Part shown: positions 33,701 through 41,069 of the stretch, piece by piece
Numbering within the stretch: position 1 is the first letter of the stretch
Layout of the letters: each line of letters opens with the position of its first letter
Source of the DNA: DATIHQ01 sp035480535
GTDB lineage: Bacteria; Chlamydiota; Chlamydiia; Chlamydiales; SM23-39
DNA length: 52,008 bases
NCBI GenBank assembly: GCA_035480535.1
Contig: DATIHQ010000024.1
Coordinates: 1-52,008 of the forward strand
Direction of reading: 5' to 3'
Made by a program: the position numbers and the translations under genes
Notes under the pieces: generated by a model
Told to the model about the DNA's origin: nothing
The model's database searches: none
Seen by the model: the letters and a program-made list of their open reading frames with translations, nothing else

Positions 33701-34456
33701 ATGTTGGGTAGGTGCCTTGTTGGTTTGTTTTTATGTGCCTCGTTGACGGGAGTTATTCTTCATAAACAATTTGGATTCATGCAACAGCCAACCGATGCAC
33801 CTCAGAAAATGCCTGCTTTAATTGTTCAAAAAAACAAACTATTTGATGATTACGATGATTATCTTTATGCGCAAATAGTTGAAGGGAAATCTCTTGAGTC
33901 TTGGTCTGTAACTATAGCTAAAGCCCATGAGTTTTATGCTGACTATTTTTTGAAAGATTTAGACAAAAATATAATCATTGGCGATTTTGCATGCGGCGAT
34001 GGCACCTCATTAAAAATATTCAAAAAAATGGGGATTAAAAACGCTATAGGTATCGAACTTGAAAAGGAAAAAGCTTCTCTAGCAAGCCAAGTTGGCTACC
34101 CTGTTTTAAACATCGATCTACAGAAATTGAGTAATCAATTTGGAGAAAAGTATTTTGATGTGATTTTCTCAGCACATACACTAGAGCATCTATATGATCC
34201 TATTTTCTGTCTTAAAAAATTCCATCAGTTTTTAAAGGATGATGGGTACTTTTTCTTAGTTCTCCCTTATGGGGCCGACACATTTGCGCAAGAATTACAT
34301 AAAGTTCACTGTGCTTGTCATATTCTTGGATTAACTCAAGATGATTCAGGACATACTTTAATAAACATTTTAGAAAAAAATGGATTTAAAGTATTGGAAG
34401 TTAAATTTGACAATTTCAGAGAGTCAGAAATTTGGTTAAAATTAATAAAGAATTGA
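33701..34456 (+). CDS. SAM-dependent methyltransferase with an N-terminal membrane/signal segment
   Basis: A 251-aa class I methyltransferase. Residues 1-20 are a hydrophobic signal or anchor segment (GRCLVGLFLCASLTGVIL). The SAM-binding motif I is IGDFACGDGTSLKIF near residue 93, the acidic motif II GIELEKEK, and the post-I motif FDVIFSAHTLEHLYDP is typical of Methyltransf_11/23. A ribosome binding site AGGGTGA precedes the ATG. The gene is clearly more AT-rich than its neighbours, which suggests recent transfer. The acceptor is unknown. A hydrophobic leader is unusual because SAM is cytosolic. Confidence 0.7.
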   Translation: MLGRCLVGLFLCASLTGVILHKQFGFMQQPTDAPQKMPALIVQKNKLFDDYDDYLYAQIVEGKSLESWSVTIAKAHEFYADYFLKDLDKNIIIGDFACGDGTSLKIFKKMGIKNAIGIELEKEKASLASQVGYPVLNIDLQKLSNQFGEKYFDVIFSAHTLEHLYDPIFCLKKFHQFLKDDGYFFLVLPYGADTFAQELHKVHCACHILGLTQDDSGHTLINILEKNGFKVLEVKFDNFRESEIWLKLIKN

Positions 34457-34477
34457 CGGTTTTATACCAATGGAAAT

Positions 34478-35686
34478 TTAGGAGAACATGGCTTCAATTT
34501 CTTGGAAGCTTTTTTGCTTTGTTTCAGGAAGCTTCCTATAAAAATAAATCATTCCAATGAAACAAAAACAAGTATAGATCAGAAATACCCCACTTAAAGA
34601 AAGGAAATGCATTAAAGGGAGGAAGGTGAGTGCAATGAGGTAGTTGATCAACCAGCCAAAAAACCCCATTAACGTCATCACGTGTCCTCGCACTTGCAAG
34701 GGGCTAACTTCCCCAATCACCATCGGGGGAATGGGTCCTGCGCCAATGGAATAGAATGCGATATAAGTCAGGACAAAGGTAATCGTAACCTGGTTGAGCC
34801 ATGGCGATCCAATGTAGGAAAAGAAAGCGATTACAGCCAAGCTCACCCCCATTCCCAAGAAGGATCCAATCAACAAAGGGCGCCTTCCGAGTCGGTCTAC
34901 GACCACAAAGGAGACGAAAATAGCCAATAAATAGACGATTCCTAAGATCACCGTAGCCAGCAAAAAGCTGCTCACATCAGCAAATCCCGCTTTTTCAAAA
35001 ACTCTGGGAGCAAAAAAGAAAATTGCGCCCGCTCCAGACAAAGGCTGAAAGCAAATCAAACCCAAAATGATCCAAAATCGAGACCGAAAAGAGGGCTCTA
35101 ACACGTTTTTCCATGAGGAGCCCTCTTTCTGCGGCTTTTTCAGGGTTTCTGGAATAAAAAAGAGCCCTACGAATTGAATAAGAGCTGGAATCAGCCCGAG
35201 GGCAAACATCACCCTCCACTCTCCCCAAAACCCCAAAAGATAACAAGCCAGATAAGCTAGCAGCGAACCTAAGGCAAGCCCCACCTGGTTCATATTCATG
35301 ACGCTTCCTCTCGATTCCGCCGGAGCGATCTCCACTAGATAAAGAGGAGCGGCAACAATCGCAATTCCCGCTCCAAAACCAACCAGCAATCTTCCCAACA
35401 GCAATAGATAAAAATTTGGAGCCAGTGCTGCACCCAAACACCCGCCGAAAAACATCAAAACGCTCAGGAAAAGAACTTTCTTCCTGCCAAAATAATTGGC
35501 CAAAATAGCCGAAAACGAAGCCAAGCACATCCCAATCATCGTCACTCCAACCAATATCCCTTCTTGGAATCGCGTTAAAGAAAACTGAGCCGCAATAAAT
35601 AGAAGAGCTCCTGCAATAATCGAAGTATTATACCCGTATTGAAAACCACTTAAAGAAGGAATTATCTCATTTTTTGTTATGCGCAT
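34478..35686 (-). CDS. MFS sugar-porter family transporter
   Basis: A 402-aa inner-membrane protein with twelve predicted helices. It shows the sugar-porter signatures: GFQYGYNTSIIAGALLF in helix 1, FGRKKVLFL between helices 2 and 3, RLLVGFGAGIAIVAAPLYLVEIAPAESRG after helix 4, DRLGRRPLLIG between helices 8 and 9, and PETK near the C-terminus. These point to a proton- or facilitated-type hexose/pentose carrier of the GalP/XylE type, though short for the family. The start at 35686 follows AAAAGGAG. It begins one base after the stop of the upstream methyltransferase, so the two form an operon. Confidence 0.85.
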   Translation of the reverse strand: MRITKNEIIPSLSGFQYGYNTSIIAGALLFIAAQFSLTRFQEGILVGVTMIGMCLASFSAILANYFGRKKVLFLSVLMFFGGCLGAALAPNFYLLLLGRLLVGFGAGIAIVAAPLYLVEIAPAESRGSVMNMNQVGLALGSLLAYLACYLLGFWGEWRVMFALGLIPALIQFVGLFFIPETLKKPQKEGSSWKNVLEPSFRSRFWIILGLICFQPLSGAGAIFFFAPRVFEKAGFADVSSFLLATVILGIVYLLAIFVSFVVVDRLGRRPLLIGSFLGMGVSLAVIAFFSYIGSPWLNQVTITFVLTYIAFYSIGAGPIPPMVIGEVSPLQVRGHVMTLMGFFGWLINYLIALTFLPLMHFLSLSGVFLIYTCFCFIGMIYFYRKLPETKQKSFQEIEAMFS

Positions 35687-35687
35687 A

Positions 35688-36446
35688 CTAAACTCCTTTT
35701 GAGAGGGATCTTCTAAAAATAGAGTAGCCGTGGCGTAGGGAGAGGTTTTCTTCCAGGAGCGCATAGCGGGGGTCGCTGAGCAGTCTGGCACGGTTTGAAT
35801 GGTTTTTGAAAGACAGTACATCATCCAGGAGAATGAACTTGGCGCCGTAGAGTTGATCGAGCTCTGCCCTGCCGGTGAATTCGGAGCCGTCGATGAGAAC
35901 CATGTCGAAGTGGTCGATCTTTAGATCTTGCTTGATGAGCTCGATGCCTCGCTGCGGCACTGAAGACTGCTGCAGATATTCAATATCTTGTTTTAGCCAA
36001 GTGAAGAGTTGGGAGAGGGGCAGGCGGATCACTTCGGGGGGCGCATTTTCGTAGAAGGAGATGAGGTCGCTTTCTTGAGGGAAGGCTTCGAGGGGGACGG
36101 AGGAGACGTTGTAGCAGCGCACCTGGGGTTCGTTGATGTAATGTTGCTGGAGTTTGGCGAAGCGGCGTTTGGAAACTTCTACACAGGCCAGAGTGGGGCG
36201 GTGGGGGTTGTTTTTGATGCCGGAAACAAAAGCCGCGGTGCTTCCTTCTCCGCTGGAGGAGCCGATTTCAAGAATTGTCGATAGGGTTTCTGTACTTGAA
36301 AGGCGATAGATCGCATCGTAGAGGGCGTCGTTTTTTACTTCAGGGGCAATGAGGTGGTCGAGTTGGGATCGGTGCTTTTTGGCTGAATGTTTCGAACAGC
36401 TGGTAGAAAGAGCGAGCAGTGAGATCAGAGTTAGGCGTAAAAACAT
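35688..36446 (-). CDS. Exported methyltransferase-fold protein (possible lipoprotein)
   Basis: A 252-aa protein. The N-terminus is a signal peptide ending in LLALSTSCSKHS, close to a lipobox but with Ser at -3, so lipidation is uncertain. The rest follows the class I methyltransferase plan: ILEIGSSSGEGSTAAF (motif I, near residue 58), CVEVSKRR (motif II), FDMVLIDGSEFTGRAELDQL (motif IV) and KFILLDDV. It resembles FkbM/Methyltransf_24-type enzymes. The start at 36446 is preceded by AGGG; the frame extends much further upstream across the divergent brnQ promoter and is not believable there. An exported methyltransferase would lack SAM unless imported, so its role is unclear. Confidence 0.65.
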   Translation of the reverse strand: MFLRLTLISLLALSTSCSKHSAKKHRSQLDHLIAPEVKNDALYDAIYRLSSTETLSTILEIGSSSGEGSTAAFVSGIKNNPHRPTLACVEVSKRRFAKLQQHYINEPQVRCYNVSSVPLEAFPQESDLISFYENAPPEVIRLPLSQLFTWLKQDIEYLQQSSVPQRGIELIKQDLKIDHFDMVLIDGSEFTGRAELDQLYGAKFILLDDVLSFKNHSNRARLLSDPRYALLEENLSLRHGYSIFRRSLSKGV

Positions 36447-36534
36447 GGCCCTAGGATAATTTGGCGCTGAGTATTGATCAACAGTGATTTTTAAAGGACT
36501 GTCTGCTATAAGTTTAGGCCGAAATAGGGGTTTT

Positions 36535-37704
36535 ATGTCAACGCAGACAGTGCTGGTACAGAGAGGGCAATCGAGCCTGATTACGACGGGGCTTGCCCTT
36601 TTCTCCATGTTTTTTGGGGCGGGGAATCTCATTTTCCCCCTCTTGATTGGCAAAGCTATGGGGGGCCAAATTTGGCCTGCCATCGCAGGTCTGGGAGTGA
36701 CAGCCGTTGTGGTCCCTTTTCTTGGGCTGGGTGCCATGGTTCTTTTTCAGGCCGATATGTATCGTTTTTTCGGCCGCATCGGGAGAGTTCCAGGCATGCT
36801 GCTATTGCTGCTTTTGCAGCTGATTCTTGGCCCTTTTGGCGTTATTCCTCGTTTGGTCACATTGATGCATGCGATGACAAAACCCTATTTGCCTGAGCTG
36901 TCTTTGGGAATATTTAGTGTTTTCGCAGCGGTGGTCATTTTTGGATGCAGCTTTAGGCGGCAAAGGCTCATTGGCTTCTTGGGAGTCATTCTAACTCCCA
37001 TTCTTTTGCTTTCTCTAGCCATCCTGGTCGTTGTAGGGCTTATGTTTGGCGCTCCATTGAATCCTGTGGCCCCGGCTGCGGGAGAGAGTTTCCTGCAGGG
37101 ATTGCTCGGGGGATACAATACCATGGATCTGATCGCCGCTTTCCTTTTTGCCACGGTCGTTCTTCCCCATTTTCAAAAAGAGGAGGCGCCCTTAAAAAAG
37201 ATGGTTTATTCCAGTATGATTGCCGCATTTCTTCTCTTTCTCACCTATGTCGGCCTCTGCTTGATTTCTGCGCATCATGGATGGATGTTGCAGGTGGCTC
37301 CAGAAGAGATGTTGAGCGCGATTGCGATCCGATTGCTGGGACCTGCTGGGGGATGTATTGCAGCGGTGGCGGTGATCACAGCCTGTTTGACAACGGCGAT
37401 TACGCTGGCTTCCATCTTTGCCGATTATCTGCGAAAAGATCTTTGCAAGGAGAAAATTAGCCCCATAATTGCCTTGATGGCGACGCTGGCGATGACCACT
37501 GCATTTGCCAATCTGGGATTTAGCGGCATCGCAGCCTTTCTAGGCCCCATTTTGCAAGTGGTGTATCCAGGCTTGATTCTTCTCACCGTATTGAACATTC
37601 TTCACTCTCTGTATGGTTACCAGAGAGTGAAGTGGCCCGTCTTTTTGGCCTTTGCTGGTTCAGCAATGATTTATCTTATTTCCACAGGGAAAACTTTCGG
37701 GTGA
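36535..37704 (+). CDS. brnQ: Branched-chain amino acid carrier (LIVCS family)
   Basis: A 389-aa inner-membrane protein with about eleven to twelve helices. The N-terminal signature LFSMFFGAGNLIFPLLIG is diagnostic for BrnQ, which imports Leu, Ile and Val with Na+ or H+. AGGGG precedes the ATG at 36535. It matches chlamydial brnQ (CT554), which lies near fmu in C. trachomatis but is separated here by about 26 kb. Its 3' end overlaps the convergent DUF2000 gene by 29 bases. Confidence 0.93.
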   Translation: MSTQTVLVQRGQSSLITTGLALFSMFFGAGNLIFPLLIGKAMGGQIWPAIAGLGVTAVVVPFLGLGAMVLFQADMYRFFGRIGRVPGMLLLLLLQLILGPFGVIPRLVTLMHAMTKPYLPELSLGIFSVFAAVVIFGCSFRRQRLIGFLGVILTPILLLSLAILVVVGLMFGAPLNPVAPAAGESFLQGLLGGYNTMDLIAAFLFATVVLPHFQKEEAPLKKMVYSSMIAAFLLFLTYVGLCLISAHHGWMLQVAPEEMLSAIAIRLLGPAGGCIAAVAVITACLTTAITLASIFADYLRKDLCKEKISPIIALMATLAMTTAFANLGFSGIAAFLGPILQVVYPGLILLTVLNILHSLYGYQRVKWPVFLAFAGSAMIYLISTGKTFG

Positions 37705-38089
37705 GTTCTGAAACCTTGTCCCAATCGCCAAAAAGGACGATTCCATAGTAGATCAGATCGGCGTCCTTTTTTTGTTTCGTCCGCTCTATCTGCTCAAGAT
37801 AAGTTCCCACGGTCATGGTATCAGTAAAATCGACGAATTGGATCCCCATTTCACGGGCCGAATTCCTCAATCCCCGAATCTTATTTGAATTGGCTTTCAA
37901 GATCATGAAAGGCATCTCCGAAATGAAAGGATGACTCCCCCCATCAGCGTCGATGTAATTTGTGGGATGCAGGGGCTCTTTCCCGATCTGGGCGCCAAAT
38001 CCAATACACATATGTGCCAATGCGTTCATAATCACGCCCGGCTCGATTTTTTCATTCATTACGGCAACTAGTTTATTTGAAAATTGCAT
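37676..38089 (-). CDS. DUF2000-family protein
   Basis: A 137-aa soluble protein. It begins QFSNKLVAVMNEKIEPGVIMNALAHMCIGFGAQIG and later has YIDADGGSHPFISEMPFMILKA, the pattern of DUF2000 proteins (a peptidyl-tRNA hydrolase-like fold) where 'P G...N..AH' and 'P..IL.A' are conserved. A clear AAAGGAA ribosome binding site precedes the ATG at 38089. The biochemical function of the family is unknown. Convergent with brnQ. Confidence 0.78.
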   Translation of the reverse strand: MQFSNKLVAVMNEKIEPGVIMNALAHMCIGFGAQIGKEPLHPTNYIDADGGSHPFISEMPFMILKANSNKIRGLRNSAREMGIQFVDFTDTMTVGTYLEQIERTKQKKDADLIYYGIVLFGDWDKVSELTRKFSLWK

Positions 38090-38146
38090 AGCTATTCCTT
38101 TTAATTTTTTTTGGTTTAATTGAGGATGTAATAGGAAAAGTTTTTG

Positions 38147-38209
38147 TTATTGCGCCTGGGAGCGCAGAAGGAGGAGGGTAAGAAAAAGCAAAGAAGGCTT
38201 TTGGTTCAT
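38147..38209 (-). other. Possible 20-residue signal-peptide remnant in the spacer
   Basis: Within the 224-base spacer between the DUF2000 gene and the GyrI-like gene, the minus strand reads an ATG followed by Asn, Gln, Lys, Pro, Ser and a leucine-rich core, then RSQAQ and a stop. It looks like a signal peptide with nothing behind it, perhaps the stump of a deleted secreted-protein gene. There is no clear ribosome binding site. The rest of the spacer is AT-rich with no recognisable gene. Confidence 0.2.
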
Positions 38210-38313
38210 GCAAACATTTTATCAAGTCGGTTTAAATGAATCAATAGATGTTTTTTTCTTGATTGCGGCTGGGAGAGGAGGGTATGCTCATCGTTCATGT
38301 TTAGGAGGATAGG

Positions 38314-38856
38314 ATGAATATGATTAAAGGAATTATTGGGGCTATTTTGGCTGTGGGAGCTGTCCACGGGGAAAATAAGGAGTCATGCATGCAAGAGTAT
38401 GAGATTGTACAAAAACCAGCGATGAAAATTGTCGGGATTGAATGCCGCGTATCCAACCGGAGCGATAGCGCCCCTGTTCTGATTCCTAAACATTGGGAGA
38501 AGTTTTATAAAGAGGGCATTTCTGGCAAAATCCCCAATAAAGCCTCCGAAGAAGTGATCGCATTGTATTGTGATTATGAAGGAGATTACACAAAGCCCTA
38601 TTCCCTTGTGATTGGATGTCCTGTGACCGCTGTTGATCAAGTTCCAAAAGGGATGGTGGTTAAGACGGTTCCTGCATCTACTTTTGCCGTCTATAAGGCA
38701 ACGGGAGAATTTCCAAAGAGTATCGTGGATACTTGGGGCCGCGTTTGGAGCTCGGCGAGTTTAAAGCGCACCTATACGGGCGATTATGAGCTCTATGGAG
38801 AAAAGTTTACTGCTGGAGAAGTTGATGTATTAGTCGCAATCGAAGCGACTCGTTGA
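38314..38856 (+). CDS. Exported GyrI-like / AraC effector-binding-domain protein
   Basis: A 180-aa protein. A signal peptide (IKGIIGAILAVGAVHG) precedes a GyrI-like small-molecule-binding domain: YEIVQKPAMKIVGIECRVSN at the start, YCDYEGDYTKPYSLVIGCPV in the middle, and VVKTVPASTFAVYKATGEFP with the usual 'W..W......R.Y.GDYELY' C-terminal part. Such domains bind hydrophobic ligands and normally act in the cytosol as part of AraC-type regulators or as free binding proteins. An AGGAGG ribosome binding site five bases before the ATG at 38314 supports the start with the signal peptide. Confidence 0.75.
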   Translation: MNMIKGIIGAILAVGAVHGENKESCMQEYEIVQKPAMKIVGIECRVSNRSDSAPVLIPKHWEKFYKEGISGKIPNKASEEVIALYCDYEGDYTKPYSLVIGCPVTAVDQVPKGMVVKTVPASTFAVYKATGEFPKSIVDTWGRVWSSASLKRTYTGDYELYGEKFTAGEVDVLVAIEATR

Positions 38857-38911
38857 CTTTTTAGTGATGGGCGCAGTAGTCTCTTGGCCCTTTAACAACC
38901 AGGAGTTTACT

Positions 38912-39655
38912 ATGCAAGACGCCTATCTTCCCCCAGCACAAGAAATTGTTGCAGCCCCCACGCATCGAATTGCCTTTCCTATGGGATCAGTCAAGGCGAT
39001 GTTGACCGATATCGAGGGGACCACAACCTCTATTTCCTTTGTCCACGATGTTCTTTTTCCCTATGCCAAGAAGAATGTGGGTGAGTATTTGTACGCTCAC
39101 CAAATGGATGAAGCGGTTTTGCAAATCGTTCAAGAAGTAAAAGAGATGGCAAAAGTGGAAAGCTTGGACCAGGTGATTGGAACGCTCCTTTCTTGGATGG
39201 AGCAGGATAAGAAACTCACCCCGCTGAAAACTTTGCAGGGGTTGATGTGGGATGAGGGATATCGAAGGGGAGATTTCCAGGGCCATTTGTATGAAGATGC
39301 TTATCTGCAAATGAAGGGTTGGAAAGAGAGGGGCATGCCGCTCTATGTTTACTCGTCGGGCTCTGTCCATGCGCAAAAACTTCTCTTCTCCCACTCAAAT
39401 TATGGCGATATAACGCCTTTTTTCTCCGGTTATTTCGATACGAAGGTGGGGATTAAGAAAGAGAGCGCATCTTATACGGCGATTGCGGAGAAAATGGGAT
39501 TGGCTCCGGAAGAAGTTCTTTTTCTCACAGACTCAATGGATGAAGTGAAGGCTGCGAAAGCCGTGGGGATGCAGACTGTGTTAGTCTGTAGAGAGGGGAC
39601 ATCGGCTACGGGATGTCCCTCTGTATCGAGCTTTTATCAGATCGATATCCAATAA
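38912..39655 (+). CDS. mtnC: Enolase-phosphatase E1 (acireductone synthase)
   Basis: MtnC is a HAD-family enzyme of methionine salvage. It enolises and dephosphorylates 2,3-diketo-5-methylthiopentyl-1-phosphate to the acireductone. The 247-aa protein has the HAD motif 1 variant LTDIEGTTTSISFVHDVLFPYA with Asp33 and the DxEGTT pattern specific for this enzyme, motif 2 Ser in VYSSGSVHAQ, and motif 4 LFLTDSMDEVKAA. AGGAG precedes the ATG at 38912. Unlike its two pathway partners it has no signal peptide. Its stop codon directly abuts the stop of the convergent mtnD, with no base between. Confidence 0.92.
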   Translation: MQDAYLPPAQEIVAAPTHRIAFPMGSVKAMLTDIEGTTTSISFVHDVLFPYAKKNVGEYLYAHQMDEAVLQIVQEVKEMAKVESLDQVIGTLLSWMEQDKKLTPLKTLQGLMWDEGYRRGDFQGHLYEDAYLQMKGWKERGMPLYVYSSGSVHAQKLLFSHSNYGDITPFFSGYFDTKVGIKKESASYTAIAEKMGLAPEEVLFLTDSMDEVKAAKAVGMQTVLVCREGTSATGCPSVSSFYQIDIQ

Positions 39656-40249
39656 TTACTCAAATCGGGGAAAGAGTTCCGCAATGGGACTCTTTGTAAA
39701 ATTAGCTACCCATCCACTGGGTTCGATGAAAAATCGGATGGCGGTGAAATAGGGCTCTTTCCCCATATCAAACCAATGGCTGTAATTCGCTGGGATGCTG
39801 ATCAGATCCCCTTTCTCGCAAAGGACGATGTAGACCTTGCCTTGGTGGTGAAGATAAAAGAGGCCGGAGCCTTCGACAAAGAATCGAACTTCATCTTCGG
39901 TGTGGGTGTGCTCATTGAGGAACTTATTCCGCAGCTCCACTTTCTTTGGCGAATCGGGATTCATTTTCAGAACATCCACCGTTCGATAGCCATTTTCGTT
40001 TTTTAGCCTTTCCACATCTCCTTTGTAGGCCTCGATCACCTCTTCCTGAGTCGCTTCTTTGGTGAGCGGTTTAGCGGCTTCCCATTGTTCAAATCGGACG
40101 CCAATTGAATTGAGTACAGGAGTCATCTCCTGAACTTCAGATGTTTTGAAAACGGGGATTTCTCCATTTGTATCGTCATAAACTCGCAGTTTATCTGTCG
40201 CGCACAGCGCGATGGTAAAACAGGTAAAAAGAATCGCAAGAACTTTCAT
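39656..40249 (-). CDS. mtnD: Acireductone dioxygenase with an N-terminal signal-peptide-like extension
   Basis: MtnD is a cupin that oxidises the acireductone to 2-keto-4-methylthiobutyrate (Fe form). The 197-aa protein carries the metal motif HTHTEDE at residues 114-120 and the fourth ligand His158 in YSHWFD, as in the family. Residues 1-18 form a hydrophobic leader (KVLAILFTCFTIALCA) not found in typical acireductone dioxygenases, which begin near the following LRVYDDTN. A GGAGG ribosome binding site lies directly before the leader ATG at 40249, and no in-frame Met falls between the leader and the domain. The leader is therefore part of the protein. Divergent from mtnB. Confidence 0.9.
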   Translation of the reverse strand: MKVLAILFTCFTIALCATDKLRVYDDTNGEIPVFKTSEVQEMTPVLNSIGVRFEQWEAAKPLTKEATQEEVIEAYKGDVERLKNENGYRTVDVLKMNPDSPKKVELRNKFLNEHTHTEDEVRFFVEGSGLFYLHHQGKVYIVLCEKGDLISIPANYSHWFDMGKEPYFTAIRFFIEPSGWVANFTKSPIAELFPRFE

Positions 40250-40273
40250 GTTGCCTCCAAGCAAAAAACGAAT

Positions 40274-40303
40274 TTGACAATTTCTTCCGCGAAAGAGTAC
40301 CAT
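40274..40303 (+). promoter_or_regulatory. Predicted promoter of mtnB in the mtnD-mtnB divergent spacer
   Basis: TTGACA (40274-40279) with an 18-base spacer to TACCAT (40298-40303), upstream of AAAGGAG and the GTG start at 40330. The 80-base spacer also has to hold the mtnD promoter on the other strand, for which I see no strong match. Confidence 0.5.
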
Positions 40304-40329
40304 CGGCCCCCTTTTTAAAGGAGTTTTTT

Positions 40330-41025
40330 GTGAATAAATTTATTTTTGCTGCCGTTCTTCTTCCCCTTTTAGGAATGGGAAATCCAGTGGAGAAAGAGTT
40401 TTTGGGAAAAGCAGCTGAAGAAATTGTCCAAGCAGGCCGTTTTCTCAATGACAATGGGCTTTGTCCCGCGACTTCAGGAAATTTCTCGATTCGCCTGGGC
40501 CCCGATCTCTTTGCCATCACTGTTTCAGGGAAACATAAGGGCGAGCTTTGTACAGACGATGTAATGTTGGTGAATTTGCAGGGAATGGCGCAACATAGTT
40601 CAAAGAAACCTTCTGCAGAAACGGCAATCCATACAGTGATTTATTCTTTAATGGAGAATGTGGGCGCGATTCTCCACACTCATTCTGTAAGCGGCACCGT
40701 ATTATCGAGGATTTTAGCTCCCAAAACTTCCATCGTTACGGAAGGATATGAGATGCATAAGGCATTGGGCATTCCCACTCATGAGAGTCGAGTCGAAATT
40801 CCGATCTTTGAAAATAGCCAAGATTATCCCACTCTGGCTGCAGAAATTGCCGAATATATCCGCAATCATCCCAAGATCTACGGCTTTTATTTGCGAGGAC
40901 ATGGCCTTTACACCTGGGGAAAAGATATGAAAGAGGCAAAAATCCGCGTGGAGACATTTGAGTTCTTGTTTGATTGCGAACTAAAAACCGCCTTTATTAA
41001 AAATTCATTTATAATTGATAATTAA
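40330..41025 (+). CDS. mtnB: Methylthioribulose-1-phosphate dehydratase with an N-terminal signal-peptide-like extension
   Basis: MtnB is a class II aldolase-fold, zinc-dependent dehydratase that feeds MtnC. The 231-aa protein shows LNDNGLCPATSGNFSIRL, the zinc ligands LHTHSVSG (His116, His118), and RGHGLYTWGKDMKEA with the third ligand and the MtnB-specific YTWG. Residues 1-17 are a hydrophobic leader (NKFIFAAVLLPLLGMG). The GTG at 40330 is supported by AAAGGAG seven bases upstream; the next Met (residue 16) has no ribosome binding site at a usable distance. Upstream steps of salvage (mtnA, mtnK or mtnN) are not in this window. Confidence 0.9.
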   Translation: MNKFIFAAVLLPLLGMGNPVEKEFLGKAAEEIVQAGRFLNDNGLCPATSGNFSIRLGPDLFAITVSGKHKGELCTDDVMLVNLQGMAQHSSKKPSAETAIHTVIYSLMENVGAILHTHSVSGTVLSRILAPKTSIVTEGYEMHKALGIPTHESRVEIPIFENSQDYPTLAAEIAEYIRNHPKIYGFYLRGHGLYTWGKDMKEAKIRVETFEFLFDCELKTAFIKNSFIIDN

Positions 41026-41043
41026 CCTGGTTAATATTATTAT
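41015..41043 (+). promoter_or_regulatory. Promoter with a palindromic operator filling its spacer
   Basis: TTGATA (41015-41020) and TATTAT (41038-41043) are separated by 17 bases. The spacer starts with the perfect palindrome ATTAACC-T-GGTTAAT (41021-41035), so a dimeric repressor bound there would block RNA polymerase. The element overlaps the stop codon of mtnB and drives the alpha/beta hydrolase gene starting at 41070. The hairpin could also help end the mtnB transcript, but there is no T run. Confidence 0.55.
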
Positions 41044-41069
41044 ATAGGGAAAATTAAGGATTTATTTTA

